Notes: generated by a model not told the origin, from the letters alone. DNA of 64,000 bases from Leguminivora glycinivorella (GCF_023078275.1 NC_062996.1:10912001-10976000); one strand, 5' to 3'; counted from the first letter of the stretch, positions 1-13,400 are shown. A program made the numbers and translations.

Positions 1-26
1 AGATGTCTATAGGGGTTGGTCTGTGT

Positions 27-388
27 GTAACTAAAAATTTATGGTTTTCGTAATTTTTCCTTTATCTATGCTATAAGACGTTGCTTCGTACCAAATTTCA
101 AGATTCTGAGTTCACGGGAAGCACCCTGTAGGTTTTGATTCCCTTGCAAGTGTCGAAAATTTGCGGCATAAACGGCTGTATCTTTTGATTGCGTTGGCTT
201 AGAAGTTTGATTTTTTCACAGCTTCAAGGGACAGTAGACCTGAGTAATTGATATAAATTTCAGCTTCATACCTCCACGCGTTCCTGAGAAAAAGGGTCTT
301 GACAGACGGACGGACGGACGGACAGACGGACAACAAAGTGATCCTATAAGGGTTCCGTTTTTTCCTTTTGAGGTACGGAACCCTAAAA
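27..388. repeat. Dispersed non-autonomous repeat, partial copy
   Basis: The same sequence is present in reverse orientation inside the larger element at 49778-50391. It includes the (GACG)n-like stretch near 305 and the TACGGAACCCTAAAA end. No coding capacity seen. Confidence 0.75.
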
Positions 389-1131
389 ACTAAACACAAT
401 AAAATCAACAAATAAAAGAAAAAATAACTTAAAACTAAACTTAAACCCTAGTTTTTTTCTCCCCTGACCCTCTGTAATAGCTTTTAGGCCAGAGAACAAC
501 CCATATGTCACCTTTACCTCCCCTTTTAAACTCATCTAGGGTATCAAACCTAGGAAAGCAGTCAAATTGCTTACCCACTTTTTTCCTTTGTAACCACCAC
601 AGACTGGCGATAATGGATTTTAAGAAATTGATTGACATTGTTTCTTAAAGTACTTTAATTGTACTTTCAAATGATACCAATATTGATAGGTTACGATGAA
701 TAAGATCAGAGGTATATCTGCTTGAAACGAATTTTGCGCGAGGTGTAATTTGGTAGACGCCGAATGTATGGGAACGCGTGTCAAGCGGTACTCCCCGCCT
801 ACAGGTACTTATGTGGTTGTAGTTTGCTTATTTATTATCCGATCGTAGAAATTTAAAAAGCAACAGATAGCTTAATAATATAGTTAAATGATTTATTTAA
901 CATATTTTTTAGCTAAGTGGCCGTTTTCATTGCCTTTTTGAGTCACAAAAATCAAAAAAGAGAGTAAAAAAAAAAGTATTTTTTGCATTATTGTTAATTA
1001 AAAAATAACTAACAAAACTATACTTTTCACATATAAGAAATCTTAATCAGCATGTTATACGCTTTCAATCGACACCTCATTTTTCAAAATTGGATAAGGG
1101 GTTCTAGACAAATTGGCAAAAAATTGAAACC
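389..1131. other. Stretch without a recognisable gene
   Basis: AT-rich DNA. A 65-codon open frame on the minus strand (441-638) has no match I recognise and no clear start or splice context, so I do not call it a gene. The stretch lies in the Glued intron left of the last visible exon. Confidence 0.5.
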
Positions 1132-1303
1132 TGTTAAGTTGTTTTAGAACGCAGCCAATCTTTTTTTTTTTATCCGTCGCCTCTGGCGCCTTTTTACTTG
1201 TCATCTGTCACTTGCTTGTCAAATGCTGTGAAATATACCGTTAGTCAAGAATGCTAGTTTTCTTTCTCTAAAATCTCCGAATAAAACCACGAATAATCCT
1301 TCA
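1132..1303 (+). repeat. Copia 5' LTR
   Basis: Begins TGTTAAGTTGTTTTAG and ends AATCCTTCA; repeated at 5395-5564. An AATAAAA signal lies near its end. Confidence 0.95.
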
Positions 1304-1321
1304 TGGTAGCAGAGCGTGGTT
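1304..1321 (+). other. Copia primer-binding site (initiator tRNA-Met)
   Basis: TGGTAGCAGAG follows the 5' LTR directly and is complementary to the 3' end of eukaryotic initiator methionine tRNA, a usual primer for this class. Confidence 0.75.
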
Positions 1322-1474
1322 CAAGATCAGTAATTGAAGGAAAATCCGAAGTATTTCAAGAAAAACAAGAATATATATTGTTCGTACAGTACGACGAAAC
1401 AGTCGCCGGGCATATCGTCTGCAGATCGTCGTAATACAACGAAACAGCTATTATACCGATAATTGAACATCAAT

Positions 1475-4400
1475 ATGGGCACAAACTTGTTCAATTTAGA
1501 GAAATTGACGGGCCGGGACAACTTTGCTACCTGGAAATTTAGTATGAGGACGTACCTGGAACATGAAGATCTTTGGGAGTGTGTGAAACCAAGTGACGAC
1601 AAGAAAGCCATAGACGCCAAAAAGGACATGAAAGCCAAAGCGAAATTGATTCTGCTGTTGGATCCTCAGAATTATATTCATGTACAAGATTGCAAAACGT
1701 CAAAAGAAGTGTGGGCAAATCTAGAAAAGGCCTTTGATGACAATGGTTTGACAAGGAAAGTGGGTTTGCTGAAGGACTTGGTGAACACATCTTTAGAATC
1801 AAGCAATAGTGTTGAAGATTATATCAATAAGATTATGACAACCGCTCACAAACTTCGCAATATAGGGTTCGATGTAAACGACGAGTGGCTGGGCACACTA
1901 ATGCTAGCTGGTTTACCAGAAGTCTACATGCCTATGATAATGGGACTCGAAAGTTCAGGTGTAACAATTAGTGCTGATCTTGTGAAAACAAAACTTTTAC
2001 AAGAAATTAAATCTACAGACTCAGGCGCTGCCTTGTACACAAACTTTAAGAAGACTAAACAGGACCAACCTAGCAAACCGAAGGGTCCTAGATGTTACAG
2101 CTGCAATAAGCATGGCCATTATGCTAAGTTCTGCAAGAATCCTAAGAAAACAACACACAAACAGCATAAGAATGGAGATAGTACAAATTTTGTGGCAGCG
2201 TTTTCTGCATCATTGGGAGGTGAAGATAGTAATAAGTGGTTTATCGACTCAGGAGCTTCGAAGACCATGACAGCAAGGAAGGACTTAATGTATAACTTAA
2301 GTAAGCCACCATTTGATTCAATCACTGTGGCTAACAAAGAAACATTACCTATATTAGGAAACGGGTGTGTTAACGTCAAGTTAAGCAAAGGCAGGATTCT
2401 TCAGTTGAAAGACGTCTTATATGCCCCTGGACTTGCCTCCAATTTGATATCAGTGAGCAGTATTACAAAGAATGGTTATGAAGTTAGATTTTTTGAAAAA
2501 GGGTGCCATGTTTTGGATGCAAAAGGGAAGATCATCTGTTCAGGAACGCAGATAAACAGGCTCTATTTGCTAGATACAGCAAATACCATTGAAACTGCTC
2601 AATTTACCACAGCCAGAGGTAACGTTGATAATACCTTTTTATGGCATTTAAGAATGTCACATTTAAATGTATCAGATGTCAACAAGCTGCCTACTGCTGC
2701 CGAAGGTGTGATTATTGAAACAAAAAGTGACAGTATCAGATGTACTCACTGTGCCGAAGGAAAACAGACAAGACTGCCGTTCAACAAGGTGGGTTCCAGA
2801 GCCAAACAGCCCCTCGAGCTGATACATTCTGACTTATGTGGGCCAATGGAGCACCTGTCAGTCTCAGGTATGAAATATTTTATTACTTTTGTAGATGACT
2901 ACACTCGTATGTTTCATGTGTATTTTTTGAAAGATAAATTGAATATTTTAGAAGTGTTTAAAGATTTCAAGGCTAGAGTTGAACTACAGCTTGAAAGAAA
3001 GATTAAGATGATTCGCACCGATGGAGGCAAAGAGTACTGCAATAATAATTTTGAAAAATATTTAAGTAGTAATGGTATCATCCATCAGACCACGACACCC
3101 TACACCGCTGAACATAATGGATTGGCAGAACGCGGAAACCGCACACTCGTGGAACGGGCAAGGTGTATGCTATTTTATGCCAAATTAGAGCCAAGGTATT
3201 GGGCCGAAGCCATAGCCACAGCTGCCTATATCACAAATCGCTCCCCGTCTAGGAGCCTGGAAGGTAGAACTCCTTATGAAATGTGGTATGGGCGTAAACC
3301 TAACTTGTCCCATATTAGAATATTTGGCACGGAGGCTATGGTCCATATACCCAAGCAGAAAAGACAAAAATGGGACAAGAAATCTATAAAGTTAATACTT
3401 GTGGGATACTGTGAAGACTCAAAAGGATACCGGCTACTAGATCCAACCAGTAGAAAAATCATAAAGAGCAGGGATTGTATTTTTCATGAAAATTATCAAT
3501 ATATTTATGAAAACACTGTTTCAGTTGACATCCATGAAGAAAACCTGCCGTCAGTCAGCTCCAGTACTGTTCCCGAGGAAAAGGAGAGTCCAGGGACCAG
3601 CAACGACAGCGCTAAAGCTGGCACCGAAGACCAATCGAGTTCCATGAGGGTCATCGGTACACCTTGCAGCGAAGGTAAGGCAAAAGAGCCTATTAAGGAT
3701 AGTAACAGTGAAGACTCTAGTACTGAATATCAAACTGATACAGATGATCTTGATGAGACCTACTATCCCCCTGTAAAAACCAGTTTGCCGCAAACCCAAG
3801 ATACGAAAATGAATCTGAGGCCCCGTAAAAGACAAAAGGAAAATAGTCTATTCTGTTTATTTACTAATTTATCTGATCCACAGTCAGTAGAAGAAGCCAT
3901 GTCGTCCCCACACGCTGCTGAATGGAAAAAGGCCATGGACGAAGAGTATAGCTCCTTAATGAAGAACAACACATGGAGCTTGACTGAACTTCCAACCAAT
4001 AAGAAAGCCTTACCCTCCAAATGGGTGTTCAAAACCAAAACTGACCAAGCTGGAAAAGTTACACGTTTTAAGGCCAGACTTGTCATAAAAGGATTTGCTC
4101 AAAGGAAAGGGATAGACTATGAGGAGATCTACTCGCCAGTAGTGAGGTATACAACTATACGTTTTCTGTTTGCCTTAGCGGCAAAATATAGCATGGATAT
4201 AGACCAGATGGATGCCGTTTCTGCATTTCTACAGGGAGAAATAGACACTGATATTTACATGGTACAACCAGAACTATATGTACGAGGATCTCAAGTGTGC
4301 TGTTTACATAAGTCAATATATGGCCTAAAGCAAGCCAGCCGCTTATGGAACACAAACTAAATTATGTACTACAAAATATAGGGATGCAGCAGTCCAAGAC

Positions 4401-5400
4401 TGATCCATGTGTATATTTCAATGAAGAAAGGAACACTTTCATTGCAGTATGGGTCGATGACCTACTTATTTTTACTTCTCAACAAGATGTCAAGGATATG
4501 TTGAAGAAGAAGTTGATGAAACATTTTGAGATGAAAGATCTAGGAAAAGCTAGTCAGTGCCTAGGATTCAACATTACGAGGCAAGAAGATACAGTTATGT
4601 TGGATCAGAAAAAGTATATTAATGAGGTACTAGATAGATTTGGGATGTCAGAGTGCAAAGCTGTAAAAACGCCTATAGAGCCTGCTATCAAGTTCAGCCA
4701 AGATGCAGAACCAGACCATAAGTATCCATACAGGCAAGTCATTGGCTGTCTTCTCTACATAGCCCAAGCAACGAGACCCGATATCTCATTTGCAGTCAAT
4801 GCATTGAGTCGGTACAATGCTGAACCAAAGACGGACCATGTGACCGCAGTCAAAAGACTATTGAGATACTTGCAAGGCACTAAAGATCTCAGACTAAGTT
4901 ATACCAAGAGTGGTGTCTCGAATATTACAGGATATTGTGATGCTGATTGGGCTGCAGATGTGGTAGACCGCAAATCCTGCACGGGCTACATCTTCATGTT
5001 ACAGGGCGGTGCAATTTCATGGTCGTCGCGTAAGCAGCAGACTGTGGCCCTATCTACGGCCGAAGCGGAGTACATGGCAATGTCCTCAGCCACTCAAGAG
5101 GCACTGTGGCTAAGACAACTTAGCGCAGAGCTTGGTCAAAGTCTGGGCGAGCCACTCATCATTTTCAGTGATAATCAAAGTGCGATAAAATTATCATTAA
5201 ATGATTGTTATTTGCCTAGGTCTAGACATATAGATATTCGTTTTCACTTTCTCAAAGAACATGTTTGTAATTCTAAGATAAAATTTTGTTATTGTAAGGG
5301 TGATGAAATGTTAGCAGACATTTTAACAAAAGGTGTAACTACCAATAAGATGTTGTATTGTTTAGCAAGAGTAGGCTTGCGTTCTAGGGGTGGGTGTTAA
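1475..5400 (+). pseudogene. Copia gag-pol polyprotein, reading frame broken in reverse transcriptase
   Basis: The first frame (1475-4360) carries a UBN2-like gag, a CCHC knuckle (CYSCNKHGHYAKFC), the protease motif WFIDSGASKT, the GAG-pre-integrase motif FLWHLRMSHLN and an integrase core with D-D-E context (HSDLCGPM, RTDGGKEY, HNGLAERGN). It continues into the start of reverse transcriptase (SIYGLKQASR) and then stops. The remainder continues in another frame from about 4345: catalytic WVDDLLIF, then RNase H (YCDADWAAD, STAEAEYMA). The two frames overlap at 4345-4360, so one small indel separates them. The last codons and stop fall in the first bases of the 3' LTR. The first in-frame ATG is at 1475. 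Apart from this break, the domains look intact. Confidence 0.92.
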
Positions 5401-5564
5401 GTTGTTTTAGAACGCAGCCAACCTTTTTTTTTATCCGTCGCCTCTGGCGCCTTTTTACTTGTCATCTGTCACTTGCTTGTCAAATGCTGTGAAATATACC
5501 GTTAGTCAAGAATGCTAGTTTTCTTTCTCTAAAATCTCCGAATAAAACCACGAATAATCCTTCA
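5395..5564 (+). repeat. Copia 3' LTR
   Basis: Matches 1132-1303 except for one C/T change and a shorter T-run (9 versus 11). The preceding GTTCTAGGGGTGGG is a plausible polypurine tract. Confidence 0.95.
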
Positions 5565-5567
5565 AAA

Positions 5568-5652
5568 CACCTACAGGTGTCTAGCTTGACCTATAGGTGT
5601 CTAATTTCACCTATAGGTGTCAAGCTTCACCTATAGGTGTCTAGCTTCACCA
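5568..5652. repeat. 20-bp minisatellite, left array
   Basis: About four units of ACCTATAGGTGTCTAGCTTC. Each unit starts with the perfect 10-bp palindrome ACCTATAGGT. It is related to the array at 5948-6092. Confidence 0.9.
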
Positions 5653-5784
5653 CTTTTAGACATACCTTGTTCATTTTGTACATAGCCTATTTGACATGTG
5701 ACTTGAAATCAACTGGGAAGAGTTTTTGAAGCCTGACACCTGACACAACACATCAAATGGCGCCCAATTTTTATTTTAACTTAC

Positions 5785-5928
5785 CTTATTCATCTTCTGC
5801 ATGGCGTGTTTGTCGTGTGCGCTCAAATCCCTCAGCCGGACGAGCGTCTCTCTTAGCCGCGCGTTCTGTTGCTGCAGCTGCCGCATCTCGTAGCCGGTCG
5901 CGGGCGTCCGTCACTGCGTGCGGGCGCT
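5785..5928 (-). pseudogene. Decayed tandem copy of a Glued coiled-coil exon
   Basis: Nearly identical to the exon at 6202-6347, offset by 417 bp, and keeps a good donor (GTAAGT). A 2-bp deletion near its upstream end shifts the frame. Read in the Glued frame, it meets TGA just upstream of the region equivalent to MRQLQQQNARL. The acceptor position has CATATGAG in place of CTGACTAG. It is therefore probably not used as a coding exon. Confidence 0.8.
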
Positions 5929-5947
5929 CTCATATGTCACCCGAGAG

Positions 5948-6092
5948 CCTGATAGGTGTCTGGCTTCACCTATAGGTGTCTAACTTGACCTATAGGTGTC
6001 TAGCTTCACCTATAGGTGTCTAATTTGACCTATAGGTGTCTAACTGCACCAATAGGTGTCTAGCTTCACCAATAGGTGTCTAGTATCACCAC
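5948..6092. repeat. 20-bp minisatellite, right array
   Basis: Seven units related to ACCTATAGGTGTCTAGCTTC. It lies between the exon at 6202 and its decayed copy at 5785. The similarity continues beyond both arrays into the intron next to each exon copy, so array, intron and exon appear to have been duplicated together. Confidence 0.9.
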
Positions 6093-6201
6093 CTTTGGAC
6101 ATACCTCGTTCATTTTGCATAGCGTATTTTGTCACGTGCGTAGAACACCTGACACCTTACCCAAAAAAACAAAATGGCGTCCAATTTTTATTTTAACGTA
6201 C

Positions 6202-6347
6202 CTTATTCATCTTCTGCATGGCGTGTTTGTCGTGTGCGCTCAAATCCCTCAGTCGGACGAGTGTCTCTCTTAGGCGCGCGTTCTGTTGCTGCAGCTGCCG
6301 CATCTCGTAGCCGGTCGCGCGGTCGTCCGCCGCTGCGTACGGGTGCT
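6202..6347 (-). CDS. DCTN1: Glued exon 8 (CC1 coiled coil)
   Basis: Acceptor CTGACTAG and donor GTACGT. Encodes ...YEMRQLQQQNARLRETLVRL..., matching the [20 protein letters not shown] region of animal DCTN1. Enters in phase 1 and ends in phase 0. The acceptor is pyrimidine-poor. Confidence 0.9.
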
Positions 6348-9300
6348 CTAGTCAGCACACACGGTTTCGCGTTAGGAGGGCACTCCCGTCAGTCGTGTCA
6401 GGGAAAACGGGGGCTAAGGCTCGAGGGTTTGACTTTAGAATGTTGGTGTGTAAAAATGGTTTGAAATTTGGGACGTTCAGTAAGAAATTAAATTTGGTAT
6501 GTATAGTAAGAAATATGGAGGTTGAAAGGTAACATGTAAGACGATTTCAAAGGAATCAACTGGGGCCCGGCCTTAAAAAGATTTTTTTTATTATTATTAA
6601 TGGGCTTACTCTTGACCACAGACTAGCCAAAGGCAAAGACGTGGCCTACAATGGAGTGAGCTCGCCCAGAAGATGCCTGTTCACTCTTGATTTGAATTTT
6701 TATTCCTTCAAAGTAAAAAAACAGTTGTCTAAAATAAAATTGGTAATTTTTACAAATGCAAGTTTTTGGGAAAACTACAAAACGATAAATTGTATACAGT
6801 GATTTATTACTAAGATTTTAGATAGACACACCCTGTTTTTATTGAATTCCGTTAACTTTAAGGGAAGATTCTTTAGGTCGAATTCAATCAATTTCTCTAA
6901 GAAACTAGCCTCTTAACTCTTACGGTTACCGATTTATTAAAAAAAAAAAATCACCCGTGAGACTCATACATATTTAAAAATATTTTAAGCGGGTTACTCA
7001 CGTATTAAGTCGATATAGCGTTCGACATGTTTCAGCTCAATTTCGAGAGCCTTTCTCAAGAGTAGCGAGTAGAGTCTCGAAATTGAGCTGAAACATGTCG
7101 AACGCTATATCGACTTAATACGTGAGTAACCCGCTTAAAATATTTTTAAAAAAAAATCACTGAACACGTGTGTGGCATCCCTTACCACTTCCTAATGTAA
7201 TGTTATTTGTTTTGACATGTGCCGTCAATCACTTGACAATGACTTTAATGTTATGATTAAGGTCCTCTCACACTAAGTAATCCATTTATTATGTATGGAA
7301 TAGATTTTTTTTTAGAATTTAACAAAAAGCGATATACAGGGTGGTTCCTGATGATGAACCTAACTGCGTGTCTAATTTAACGGTCTGATCTTGGTTTAAA
7401 TCACTGAAAATGTATCTAGTTTTAAAAGTTATACGAAATTATCGCCAGTGGCGCTAGTGTCGCAAAAGAGGAACATCACAATAACCATGATCCATACCAA
7501 CATTATAAATGGGAAAGTGTGTGTGCCTGTTTGTTTTTCCGTCTTTCACGGCAAAACGGATCTAAGAATCGACGTGATTTTTTTAAGTGGAGATATTTGA
7601 AGGGACGGAGAGTGACATAGGCTACTTTTTGTCTCTTTTGGACCCCCCACTTCCCTAAAATGGGGGGGGGGGGATTTGGAAGTTTGTATGGAGCATTCGG
7701 AAATTATCGACTTTATCGCGAGCGAAGCCGCGGGTACAAGCTAGTATTAAATAAGGATAGATAAAAGATAATAAGTAAGTCGTGTCATGTCAACGGGAGC
7801 TATGAACACAAAAAAAAACACAGACACAAAATACATGCAAATAAATACACATACAAAGACCTAACACATTCACCTTTCTTTCATTTTTTTTCTCATACTT
7901 TTTATCATAAAAATGACTAAATAACATTGAAATTCAAACTAGAAATTTGGATTATTTTTAGTGATGACATTTCTACTACCTAATGAGTAATTATTAATAT
8001 CATCACAATGTGTATAAGTCATTGATTAATTTGGCTTTTAAAATAAAGAAAAAGTTTGAAAAAAATCCTTTTCTTGCAGTTTTTGCCAAAATAAAATATA
8101 GTATTTGAGTGAATCAACATTTTCATATATGTTATTGCCATGGTTACGGTCCCTTGAGTCACGCTGGTTTTATGCAAAATTATGCAAGCATGCATGTAGT
8201 TCATGTTTGTAAGTGGCAAATTAAGGAAATGGCTTGTTAACACCAGAAAAATGCAATTTGAAACAAACAAACAAAACAAACCAGCGTGAAACAGGAGACC
8301 GTAACCATGACAATAACAGACAAAAAAAAGTTGATTCACCCATTTAATACCCAAAATGGTGTAAAAGAAAGCCATAAATTTAGAATCTCCTATTTTTTAA
8401 CCCTGCCAATAAGCGCCCCACTACACCAAAAGCAGTGAATGTGTCAAGTTCGTGCAAAATATAATAAATAAAAATATAAAATATGAAACTATATGAGCAT
8501 ATAATACAAAATAAATGGTACCTAATGTGCGACCCACAACCAAAAATTGCTATGTATACGTACAATCATAAGCTGTTTAAATTTTTCTAAAAAATAAATA
8601 TAAATATATAAAATAAAGATTTTATTAAGATCAGTGTGGCAAGAGAAGTGTATCTGGCCTTCGCATTTGGCCTGTTTGGATCATTGTTCAGTGTTTATTA
8701 AGAGTCCAAATCGTGAGTCATAAAATTATGAACTCGCAAAAATATATATTGATTTAAACTAACACGATCTTCACTCATATTATTAAATTAAAACGGGCCC
8801 ACGGTCAGTCTACCCGTGACCACGGACGTAATGTCATGTCCGAAACGTCGGGTTAAATGTAAATCGCAAAAATATTTCTAAAATACATACAAACATACAT
8901 ACATACAATCACGCCTGTTTCCCAGAGGGGTAGGCAGAGATCACGGATTTCCATTTACTACGATCCTGACAAACCACTTTCGCTTCACACACTTTCATAA
9001 CGTTTCTCATACGCGCTCGTCGGTTTCGAGTACTTCTGCCCTGGCCTTTTTGCAATATTTCCCCGATTTGAACAAGAAAAGTTCGCCTAGGTCTTCCACT
9101 TCCAACTGACCCTTCCACTCTTTTTCCTCATATTTCTAACAATGAGTAAAAATGCCAAATATGAAGGCCACACACACTTTCCCTTATAACACACTTACCC
9201 GTATTGACCTTACTATATACTTGTCTTAAAAAAAGTATTTTTAAATATATATTCTACAAATATATGAAGCATTTTAAGACCGACAAAAAGAAGATTTGTG

Positions 9301-10397
9301 AAACCGTGTATGCTGCCTTTTTATACGCTCAAAAGCAACAAAAATAAGGTTATTTTCATTGCTCTCGAGTGTATATGTTTGCCAAATTGAAATTTAAAAA
9401 TAATTATTTTCTACAACTTTGAAAAGCGTTCGTTCAACATTATTTTTAGCTCTCAAATAGCAAAACAATAATTCAGATATATTATTATTTAAAAAAATAC
9501 TGTATGAAACCTACGGCCAAAGTAAATAAAATCTACACGAGAGAAAGCATTTGCAAAAGAAAATCCCGTGCTAAAATAATACAAAAATAATTCAGTAATC
9601 CACGAGCGTTGCGAGGGTTGAACATATTTTGCCCCTAAATGAAACACTACGTTTTTCATCACGCCAAACCAACCAAATATTAACTGTAAGATATTACTGA
9701 TTAATCAAAGTCAAAACAAAGCAAATAAGATAAACGTCATTATTCAGTAATGACGCAATAATAAGTATAATAACACAGCTCTAAAAAATAGTATTTTATG
9801 CAATAGGCGTTTAAAGGAGGTCAAAAAAGACGAGTGGCGTGGGTAACAATTTGAGGCGAAGCCGAAAATTGTTATTAAAACGCCACGAGATTTTTTTGAC
9901 TCAGTTAAACACCGTTGCATACAATACTTTTTCTACGACCATGCACTGAGTTTTTCATTGTTTTCTTGAATAATTTTCGTGAAATTCACACTGTTATTTT
10001 GACGCAAAGGTTTGCACTGTCAGCTCAGCTGCCCAAAGCCTTCCCGCGAACGCGCGCAGTATCGTTATAACAATGCGTTGCCATGGTTACAGAGCCAAAC
10101 AATGCGTTTTCAGTTTTTTCGATACTGCGCGCATGCGCTGAAAGCCGTCGGACGCTGGCTTTGGGAATAGACTTTTATGTAGGGTTTTAAAGATCTATGC
10201 ACGACCCTGTAAATGACGAATAACAGTTCGGGAGTAGAAAAAAAACATTTTGTTGCCCTGGATATCAAAAAGCATTTTTTTTTGTTTTTTAATCATTTTT
10301 TTGCCATTTCTATGTTTTCATATTTTTAACCCCCGACGCAAAAACGACGGGGTGTTATAAGTTTGACGTGTCTGTCTGTCTGTCTGTCCGTCTGTCC

Positions 10398-10435
<38 letters not shown>

Positions 10436-13400
10436 GTGTGTGTCTGTCTGTGGCATCGTAGCTCCCGAACGAATGAACCAATTTCGATTTAGTTTTTTTT
10501 GTTTGAAAGCTGAGTTAGTCGGGAGTGTTCTTAAGACATGTTTCATGAAAATCGGTATACTATGTCGCGGTCGGGGGCTTTTTAAAAATTTTAATTTTGT
10601 GGTTATGTCCAGATTACGAATGTTTTTATGAAAGTACTCAATTGCTCGTACTTTTATGATATTTGCATATCTTATATTTTAAACAATCATCGGTAATATT
10701 ATTATATGTTATGCAAGATGAAAATAGATGTTCAACAAAAAATCAGATTAAATCTTAGAAAATCATTGATAGTTTCATGAATTGTGTGCATAAAATTAAA
10801 TAGACTCAAAATCACTTTCTTAATCTAGGGCAACAAAACCACTGTTTTCATTTGATCAGCGTAATAATTTGAAAGTCAATTGACTAAGCATCAGATTTTT
10901 TTTTTTATCAAGAATACCTTCAACCATTGGTGTGACGAAAAAAAAGTTCCCGACTCACATTGTGCCTTTATAAATAAGAATACCGCATCTACTAGGCAAT
11001 TTTTAGTTAAACGCAATTATCGTAAATAAATTACTGTCACTGTCAAAATGATCACACCTTGGTTTACAATAATTCTGTCTAAATAAAAATGGCGGTTTAC
11101 ATAGTGCCCTCGTAAAGCCCCTCTTTGCAAGCAAGTGTGATATAAACATTACTCACGCGTGTTCCCCGAGGCCTCCATCTCCGCGCGCATGAGTTGCAGG
11201 TCTAAAGTGGCCTCCTCCAGCTTTTCGCGGCAGGATTCCAGCTCCAATTGGAGAGCTTCGGCGCGCTCTGAAAAAAAAAAATAAAATAGATAATCAAACT
11301 ATCAGTATCAACAATAATATTAATAAGTACGGTATACAAGGTTCATCATTCTCCTTGCGTTATCCCGGCATTTGCCACGGCTCATGGGAGCCTGGGGTCC
11401 GCTCTGACAACTAATTCCAAGATTTGGCGTAAGCATTAGTTTTACGAAAGCGACTGAATCTGACCTTCCAACCCGAAGGGTAAACTAGGCCTTATTGGAA
11501 TTAGTCCGGTTTCCTCGCGATGTTTTCCTTCACCGAAAAGCGACTGGCAAATATCAAATGACATTTCGCACATAAGTTTCGAAAAACTCATTGGCACGAG
11601 CCGGGTTCGAACCCGCGACCTCCAGATCGAAAGTCGCACGCTCTTACCGCTAGGCCACCAGCGCTTCTGGAAAAATAAACGTAAGAATCTTTAATTAAGT
11701 ATTATCAAAGACATATGTAACTCCGTATAGACGGATACAGTCTAAGAAAAAAACGTACCTCAAAAGTTTTTTTGAGTCAAAACCATACAGAAAAAGGTAC
11801 GGTGACCTAGATGTCGTTACACCTTTGGGGAACGCTCGGCTAGATGGCGCTAATATTAATATTTGACATTTTAACACATCAAGCTAACAATATGGGCCAA
11901 ATTGTCAAAACTGAGGTTCAAAAGTTTTAAGCTTGTGTCGAGAGATGGCAGTCTATGCACTGTGATTACACATTTTACTTTGACAGTAACTCTCTATAAT
12001 AATCATTGATGTAAAGATAATAATCGATCCTGTTTGGTATTATTAAGAGCCCATAGCCCCATATTATTAGGAGAACCTCTCTCAAAACTGTTGGATAGTC
12101 TTTGACACTTAGTCAACTATAATATTTCATTACACTTCACGTTTAGTTAACTGTAATAATTTCAAAAATAGAACTTCATACAAGTTCTTTACTAATTTGC
12201 GGTACCTGGCACATTTTTCTGCATCTGAAACACGTTTTTTTTTATTTATCGCGTTATCTACCAATCAGAGATCGTTATTAGCAGTTTCGTCCATTGATGA
12301 TGAAGATGATGACTCATAGAAAAAGTATTGTATACAATAGTGATATAAGTAAGCTTTCCACTCTCGTACCGTACTATTAGGCCACTCAGCAAGCTTCGTG
12401 GCCTAAACATGGTACTCGACTGAAAAGCTTTGTATTAAATCACGATTGTATAAAATACTATTTCGTGCCTATGTTTTTTTTTAATAAGATAAAAATTTGA
12501 AAACATAGAATGTTTTAAATATCGGTCCAACTAGGGTTGCAAATAGAAAAAAAAACAAATGTTTTTTTTTTCAGAATTATGAAAAAAAACATGAAAAAAA
12601 ACCAAGCACCATGGTTTCTTTTCTAAATATGGTTTTTTTTTTCAGATGAACAAATAATACGACAGTAACGGTTTTTCGTGATTTGTAACGTGTCAATAAC
12701 AATTACGTACATTTTAATTCGATAAACATTCAGTATACAAACATTTATTGGGGAATCCCCGATGCGGCGTGGAGAGGCGGTGGTGTTGCCAACAGTAAAT
12801 AGCGATAACTACTAACCACAGATTGTGTAAATGTTAGTTTTATAAACCAGAAATTAAAGCTACGAAATTAAATTTGTTTAATAGTTTACATAAAGTCTAA
12901 AAAACCGTATAAAAGTATTAACTGTTCTGCATATTTTGAGATTTACACCTTTAGAAAAAAAACATACTCCAAAAAAAAAACTGTTTTTTTTCACGGTTTT
13001 TTTTCATGTTTTTTTTTTCAAGCCAGAAAAAAAACCGTTTTTTTGCAACCCCTAGGTCCAACTTTGTCAGAAGATTATTTTTATATGACTCACCTATGGC
13101 GCGGCATTTTGAGTGTGTCATGACCGCCCCTAGGCGAGTGTTTTATTGCTGTAATGAGTGTAATGTGTACTTATTGCTGTATTGTTGTGCTGTCTACTTT
13201 CATTAAATTATTAAAGCTCGGCCACACATGCGCGTTTTGAGAGCGTAGGTGGAGCGCAATGATAGCGGTGCGCCGGACGAACGCTGGCGTTGCGCCCAGC
13301 GGACGCCGGCGGGAATTAACCGGATTGCGAGCGGAACTCCAACGTTCGTCCGGCGCACCGCTATCATTGCGCTCCGCTAACGCTACGCTATCAAAATGCT

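Larger units (their letters stand above)
1132..5564 (+). mobile_element. Copia-type LTR retrotransposon, full length but frameshifted
   Basis: Two near-identical LTRs (172 and 170 bp, beginning TG and ending CA) flank a gag-pol region in the Copia order: gag, zinc knuckle, protease, integrase, reverse transcriptase, RNase H. A primer-binding site for initiator methionine tRNA follows the left LTR. The LTRs differ by one substitution and two T residues in a T-run, so the insertion is fairly young. Flanking 5-mers are AAACC (left) and AAACA (right), an imperfect target duplication. The element lies antisense in a Glued intron and abuts a minisatellite on its right. Confidence 0.95.

Noticed and set aside
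441..638. Small gene on the minus strand
   Set aside because: 65 codons with no recognisable domain, next to repeat DNA, and no splice or start support.
5568..6092. CRISPR-like spaced repeats
   Set aside because: Units are contiguous 20-mers without unique spacers, in a eukaryotic intron.
8806..8853. Canonical hammerhead ribozyme
   Set aside because: GAAAC is present but the obligatory CUGAUGA strand is absent in all four copies.
10368..10546. Open frames of Cys/Leu/Ser/Val and Thr/Asp/Arg/Gln repeats
   Set aside because: Products of the (TGTC)n microsatellite; composition alone keeps the frames open.
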